Source of the DNA: Selaginella tamariscina
Taxonomy: Eukaryota > Streptophyta > Lycopodiopsida > Selaginellales > Selaginellaceae
Direction of reading: 5' to 3'
Assembly (NCBI GenBank): GCA_003024785.1
Contig: PUQB01000083.1
Coordinates: 282,527 to 346,526, forward strand
DNA: 64,000 bases
Below the pieces are notes generated by a model. The model did no database searches. It was not told where the DNA came from and saw only the letters and a program-made list of their open reading frames with translations. Made by a program: the position numbers and the translations under genes. Of this stretch, positions 59,229 through 64,000 are shown in pieces. Each line of letters starts with the position of its first letter. Position 1 is the stretch's first letter.

Positions 59229-60987
59229 TGTCATAGTTTTTACTATGACTCCCTTTACTTTGGACGTTGACTGTTGTTACCTACTGTACTATGTTGATAA
59301 GCCCTAGATGTAGTAGAAACAGCCCGCTTAGTGCACTTGGTTTAGTGATGGTCCGGCCGGGTGTCATTAGGTATTTGCAAGAAACTCTAGCGAAGCTAGC
59401 ACTTACCTTCTAGAAAACTCTTACCCTTGGTTTTCCGTGTCCCGGTTGGATTAATGGCTAGTTCCGGTGAGTTCGGCATGTCGGATATGCTTAGAAATAC
59501 CCCAGGTTTGACAGGTTAGGGTTTAGGGGTCGATGGATAACTCACCAAGTATATGTTCCCTCTGGGAATGAGATTTCAGTGCTAGCCCACTTATGTAAAC
59601 AGGAAAACAGGGGGGGGGCTCTGTCACATAAATAAGGTAGTATGAGTAGGGTTCCTGGGTTCATGACTGAGCTCGTTACTCTTCTCCCGGTGCAAGCTCT
59701 AGCTTGTGTCGTTCAAGGCACAACCCTCTGTTGTGCCGCCCTAACTTCCAGATGCCAGGGGTACGTCCCACCTTCGGGGTAGCTTACCCTTAACGTTGGC
59801 GAATCCATGCCTGGGAGGTCTTGTCGGAATGCACGTTCCAAGAGGCAGAGGTTGAGGCTTGTCTCCAGCCTCCTCCTCCACGTCAAGCTAGGTGTAGCAC
59901 TCACAGCCAAGCAAGGCACATCCGTGTCCTTGTCCAACTGTGGGTGTGGGATCTTGTTTGACAGGTTCACGTTACCTTCCTGAGGGTTCATTGAGGGGTT
60001 CTAGAGTTGGCATTTAGGAGCCACGTTTGTGGTACTTGGTGCAACTCTTGAATCTAAGGGCTATGGCATGATAGCCCACATCATGGAAGGCAGTGTCACA
60101 TGGAGATGTGACACTGGGCTAAACGTCACATGGTACAACGCCGAGGCACGCCCTTTGGGGTTATGTCATGGGCTTGTCGCAAGGGGTTGGATACTCTAGC
60201 AAACAGGCATGCTTGTGCTTGCACTAGGGTGCTAAGCCTTGGGCATCCGCTCAAGGGAGGTTAGGTTCGTAACTAGGTGTGCTTTGGCACACTTGGCTAG
60301 GGGAGTGTTCTCCTTGGAATCCAAGGGTTGAACAACCTAAGCTCATTAGCAGAAGCCCTTTCGTGAGGCACTCGCAAGGTCATGTGCTTAGGGTTATCCC
60401 AAACCTAGCCTTAGGGAGTTTGCTTAGCAAACACTGTGTCCGCCTACGGCGCACACTCGTGTCCTCACTAAGTACTAGCCCTAGGTCTAGGGTATAACTT
60501 GGCCACTCAAACCCTTAGGGGTTAGTCGTGGTTCAGGGTACCCCTTGTCGCCCTAAAGGGTTGTACTCCCGGATGAGGGTGATTCCTCAAGGGGTAAGTG
60601 ACGATGCCTTAGCTCTGTCTAGGGGTATGTGTGGAACACACGTCTCCTTGATGGGGGTTAGGGCATGAGCCTGTCTAGGTCTTCTAGGGCAAGACCCTAA
60701 GTCAACTAGGGTTATCCCTCAAGGGTTTTGGGGGCAGACACTCTAGGGAGACTTAGGCTAAACCCTAAGTCAACTAGGGTTATCCCTCAAGGGTTTTGGG
60801 GGTAGACACTCTAGGGAGACTTAGGCTAAACCCTAAGTCTCCTATCCACTTGGGCATTAGAGTCTAACCTTAGGGGTGTTGGGGTTGTTCTGGGAAACTT
60901 AGCGTTGCTCACACAGGGTGATAACGCCGAATGGCCACCTGGCAGCCACGTGTTGCCACGTGTTGTCCCTTTGGGTTAAAACTCTGA
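59229..60987 (+). repeat. LARD-like element 3' LTR
   Basis: Matches 53862-55641 with few substitutions and small indels (the G run is 9 long here). The final CA is missing: the LTR ends CTCTGA directly before the target duplication. Confidence 0.88.
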
Positions 60988-60992
60988 CCTTG

Positions 60993-61440
60993 TACGAAAG
61001 GCAGTCTTCCACTCATCGCCTGGATGAATCCATACAAGATTGTAAACCCTCGTCAGTTGATTTTTGTGAACACCTTTGCTCCTTGTAGCTGATCGAGAAG
61101 TTCCAGGATCAATGGTAACGGGTACGGTTCTAAATGGTGACTTGATTCAAACCTCTATAGTCCACAACCAAACGTAAATTCCATTTTTCTTCTTGACAAA
61201 GAAGATAGGTGCTCCTGCAGGGGACTTTGAGTGACGAATGAAGCCGGATGCCAAGTTTTCCTCGATGTACTGACGAAGAACCTCCAATTCTGTAGGTGAC
61301 AGTGCATAAATCGGTCCGAATGGTGGAGTCTTTCCTTCCACAAGATCAATAGGACAGTCGTAAGACCTGTGAACAGGAAGAATTGCAGCTTTGTGCTTGT
61401 CAAAAACGTTCTGAAAGGAGTGATACTTGGATGGCAGGGA
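60993..61440 (-). pseudogene. Element 3 reverse transcriptase, N-terminal part
   Basis: The upstream part of element 3's reverse transcriptase, cut off from its 3' part by the LARD-like element. On the minus strand it reads [39 protein letters not shown] and continues across a frame change toward the first catalytic region. Confidence 0.8.
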
Positions 61441-63428
61441 AGAAGGAGGAGAAGAAGAAGGAACAGGATAAGGAGATTGAAAAACAGGGGAGTCAGATAC
61501 AGGAAAGGTAGAAGAGGACGTAGGAGTTACTTGGAAGGCAAAAAGATGAAAAGGAGCAGGATTAGTGGCAAGTTTATGCATGGTAGTGGTAAGAACTCGG
61601 AGAGGAGAAGGAGGGAGCTGTGATTGAAAAAGAGGAAGGATCTTGTTGGGTAGAACAAAAAAGAGTAATGAAAAGAGGCAGGATTGGGAGAAACATGTGT
61701 GGATGTTGAGGATTGGAAGAATCCTGTACAGAAGTCCGTGGATGCATAGGAATGAGGAGAGCCTGTGAGTGTGCTGACGAACCAATAGGAGGTGGATCCT
61801 GTTGAGGAGGAACCTTTGACACTAATACAGGATTGGAAGAACCCTGTACAGGAATCCACGAACTTACAGGAGTGGAGAGAGCCTACGAATGTGCTAAAGA
61901 ACTGACATGAGGTGAATCTTGTCGAGGAAGAGTTTCAACACTGATACAGGAACAGGCACGGTCAATCTTGTAGCTTGTACTGCCTCAAACACTAAGGATG
62001 TATCTTGCACACAGGAAGGTACAGGATTGATTCTGGTTGTAGGAGAGGAAAACGTGAGCGTCTTAGACCTCCAGTCGATCTGAGGATTTGCAACAACGAA
62101 CCATGGCATGCCCAAAATGATGGGAGTCGACCGAGTCTTGATCAAGTTGAAGAAAATCGAGTAGTTGAATGCGCCATGACTGCAAGAGAGAGGTTTGGTA
62201 GCATGGGTAACTACACCAGAAGCAATTAAACGACCATCGGCCACCTATAGGAACTGCACACTTCAACTTCACCACCGGAATGCCATGTTGAGTTGCAAAA
62301 GTGTCATACATGAATTATGCATTTGCACTAGTGTCTAACAGGGCAACTCCTTGAGCTCTCGATTATTGAGATGAATGTGTATAGGAAACTTGAGTGATGG
62401 AATGGTAGGAGCAGCACCAATGGAGCCTGCACCTACATTCAACTTCATGGCTCCTAGACAAAGTGAACATTAAAGTTTTCCAATTGAACTTTAGCTTCAA
62501 CTTCACGCGTCTTGAACTTCCTGGCTTTAATAGGACATTCCGCCGCCTTGTGTCCTGCTTCACCACAATACAAACATAATTCTCATTGCGGCGACGTTGC
62601 TTCTCAGCAGCGAAAAGTGAGCCACGCTTGTATTTTTCAACCTCCATAGGAACTACTCTAGAAGGTGTCGCAGGAGTATGTACCAAGCTGCAGGATTGGT
62701 TTACAGGAACTACTGACGGGATTTTTCCTAACGACACTCAAACAAGCGGTTGTTGCAGCGAACGGCCTGTTGCATGATCTCCGTTAATGTTTGGGCATCC
62801 GGTAACGTAAGGAGAATGTCCTTCACGTCATCCCTCAACCCAAAATGGAAGTGTTCAATCAATGCAGTCTCGTCCTATGGAATGTTCGTGCAAAGTTGCT
62901 GAAATTTGGATGCATAGACGGAAGTTGGCCAAGATTCTTATGTGAGCTTTCGTAACTTTGTGCATGCGGAACGGTATTTATTGGGATCTCCAAAGCAAGC
63001 TTCAAAGGCAATCACGAAATCTTCAAAGTCTTTCATCAATGGGTCATCATGCTCTAGCAAAGGGGCAACCCAAGCCCGTGGAGATCCAACTAGTAGGGAT
63101 GCCAAAAGGCCAACCTTTTGTGCATTAGTTGAGTAGCGGCATGGTTGCATGCGGATCAAAAGCCTGATTTGATTTAGGAACCCTTGGAAATCGGCACAAT
63201 TGCCATTGAACTTTTCCGGCATGCTGATTTTCGGCTCCGAAAAAGTGTTCGATGGAGAGGAAATCATGAATGCTTGAGAGAGAGCCTGCGCAGCAGCCTT
63301 GGAGGATGCATCAGTAGCTGCATGCGCCGCGTTGGTGAACCTTGTAGATCTGTGACCACTTGGCGCAAAGTGGCCAGCTCATGAAGCAATATTTGGTGCT
63401 TGCGTTGAAATTGCTCAAAATCGGCCAT
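61440..63428 (-). pseudogene. Element 3 gag, protease and linker
   Basis: On the minus strand gag starts at 63428 with the MADFE-type start. Capsid words (FQGFLNQIRLLIRMQP, LASLLVGSPRAWVAP) lie at about 63200-63060, and the zinc knuckle near 62575 is disrupted. The protease is near 62345-62060, with LLDTSAN followed by a stop. The proline-rich linker extends to about 61440. Confidence 0.78.
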
Positions 63429-63522
63429 GATCTATGAAAAAAAAAGGAGGAAAACGAAAGAGAAGAATCAAGGAAAAAAAGTAGCTGAAATCGGAAAGCT
63501 ATGAAAGCAGTTACTATCAAAC

Positions 63523-63969
63523 TATCAAGCCACGATCCAGGAACAAAAAAGTGAGCAAGATTCCGAGAACAAGGAAGCTTGACTCAGAAGCAAGATAAGG
63601 AGCAAGACAGGGAGCAAGACATGAATTAGGAACCAGGAAAAAGACAAGAGCAGGAGGCGAGGAGCAAGACAAGACAAGATTGATTGTAGAAAGACTGGTG
63701 TTGATAGTAACTGATTGTACAACAATTAAGTCAAAGCTTTTATACTCACAACTCCAAGCTAATCTGATCATGAGCTAAAAATAATGACCCTTATCCTTTA
63801 GGCATATCCTATAGGAATATCCTATAGGCATATCCTGTAGATATATCCTATAGGCATATCCTGTAGGAATATCTTGTAGGTATATCCTGCAGGCATATCC
63901 TGTAGGTATATCCTATGGGCATATCTGTAACCCGTATCCTGTATCTGCATCCTGTATTAAGTCGTGATA
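63523..63969 (-). repeat. Element 3 LTR (5' LTR in element sense)
   Basis: Starts TATCAAGCCACGATCC (TG changed to TA) and ends GTCGTGATA. The segment ttgatagtaactg (63701-63713) is perfectly complementary to the primer site cagttactatcaa (63508-63520). The 13-bp array lies at about 63800-63950. Confidence 0.85.
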
Positions 63970-64000
63970 ACCAATCCACTTAATAAAATAAGGCAGGTGT
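63970..64000. other. Right flank of element 3
   Basis: Starts accaa, close to the gccaa before the left LTR; nothing else can be said about these 31 bases. Confidence 0.5.

Larger units (their letters stand above)
53862..60987 (+). mobile_element. LARD-like non-autonomous LTR retrotransposon
   Basis: A 7.1-kb element has long LTRs (1.78 and 1.76 kb, highly similar), a tRNA(iMet) primer site inside the 5' LTR, a purine tract (aaaggcggggagtg) before the 3' LTR and a 5-bp target duplication. Its 3.6-kb interior has no open frame over about 70 codons and no retroviral motif I can recognise. That makes it a large retrotransposon derivative moved by another element's proteins. It inserted into an already integrated element 3. 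Confidence 0.88.
50869..63969 (-). mobile_element. Element 3: Ty3/gypsy chromovirus, minus strand, interrupted
   Basis: Third copy of the family, with LTRs at 50869-51403 and 63523-63969 and an imperfect target duplication (gccaa before, accaa after). A LARD-like element (53862-60987) splits the reverse transcriptase; without it the copy is about 5.97 kb, like element 1. On the minus strand the order is gag (ATG at 63428), protease (LLDTSAN, Gly changed), linker, reverse transcriptase (YLND instead of YLDD), RNase H, integrase and chromodomain. Frames are broken. The primer site and its LTR complement are perfect here. Confidence 0.88.

Noticed and set aside
59713..59991. 92-codon minus-strand frame in the LARD LTR
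   Set aside because: The corresponding region of the other LTR does not preserve the frame, and the peptide has no recognisable motif.

Overview
This is a eukaryotic nuclear window, and the gene content points to a land plant: F-box/kelch genes, a class III (secretory) peroxidase, a plant-type splicing factor 1 with KH, zinc knuckles and an RRM, a threonine aspartase of the plant taspase type, telo-box motifs at gene starts, and Ty1/copia, Ty3/gypsy, PIF/Harbinger and LARD-like elements. The very AT-rich spacers, abundant (CA)n/(GA)n/(TA)n microsatellites and the unusual chromoviruses make a non-seed plant (fern or lycophyte) my best guess, but the species cannot be settled from the sequence.

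Layout. 1-3885: AT-rich spacer with old direct repeats. 3891-15315: a minus-strand Ty3/gypsy chromovirus (element 1, TSD ctcac) into which a second copy of the same family (element 2, plus strand, 6978-12449, TSD acacc) has inserted; element 2 itself has lost part of pol, replaced by an inverted LTR fragment. 15316-29092: spacer carrying two F-box/kelch copies (one intact, one broken), each followed by a relic of a RING-H2 exon, plus a deleted Ty1/copia element, a foldback element and a decayed PIF/Harbinger transposase. 29093-39203: a cluster of four related RING-H2 genes (A, minus strand; B, C, D, plus strand) plus relics, with a small intact single-membrane-segment gene between C and D. 39508-42286: threonine aspartase, 12 exons. 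43283-46095: class III peroxidase with a long glycine-rich N-terminal extension. 47044-49179: splicing factor 1 (minus strand, no introns seen). 50869-63969: a third copy of the gypsy family (element 3, minus) split by a LARD-like element with 1.8-kb LTRs (53862-60987).

Main points. (i) The gypsy family lacks a tRNA-type primer-binding site; instead the 13 bases just inside the 5' LTR are perfectly complementary to 13 bases of the LTR about 30 bp downstream of its TATA box, which is the geometry of Tf1-like self-primed reverse transcription. (ii) The RING-H2 cluster is a family I do not recognise: short acidic N-terminus (in B and C LEEGEIP), a conserved middle domain, a coiled coil ending KICKTR, a GC-AG intron in two members, and a last exon with the RING-H2. 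One member has a tandemly triplicated 45-nt exon. (iii) Nearly every conserved gene carries isolated 1-2 nt frameshifts, mostly in short homopolymers or dinucleotide runs, while the rest of the coding frame and splice sites are well kept. This looks more like consensus error than decay and should be checked before any gene here is called a pseudogene.

Functionally the host genes form no obvious pathway: ubiquitin-ligase-type proteins (F-box, RING-H2), a proteolytic processing enzyme, a cell-wall peroxidase and a core splicing factor lie in a transposon-rich neighbourhood.
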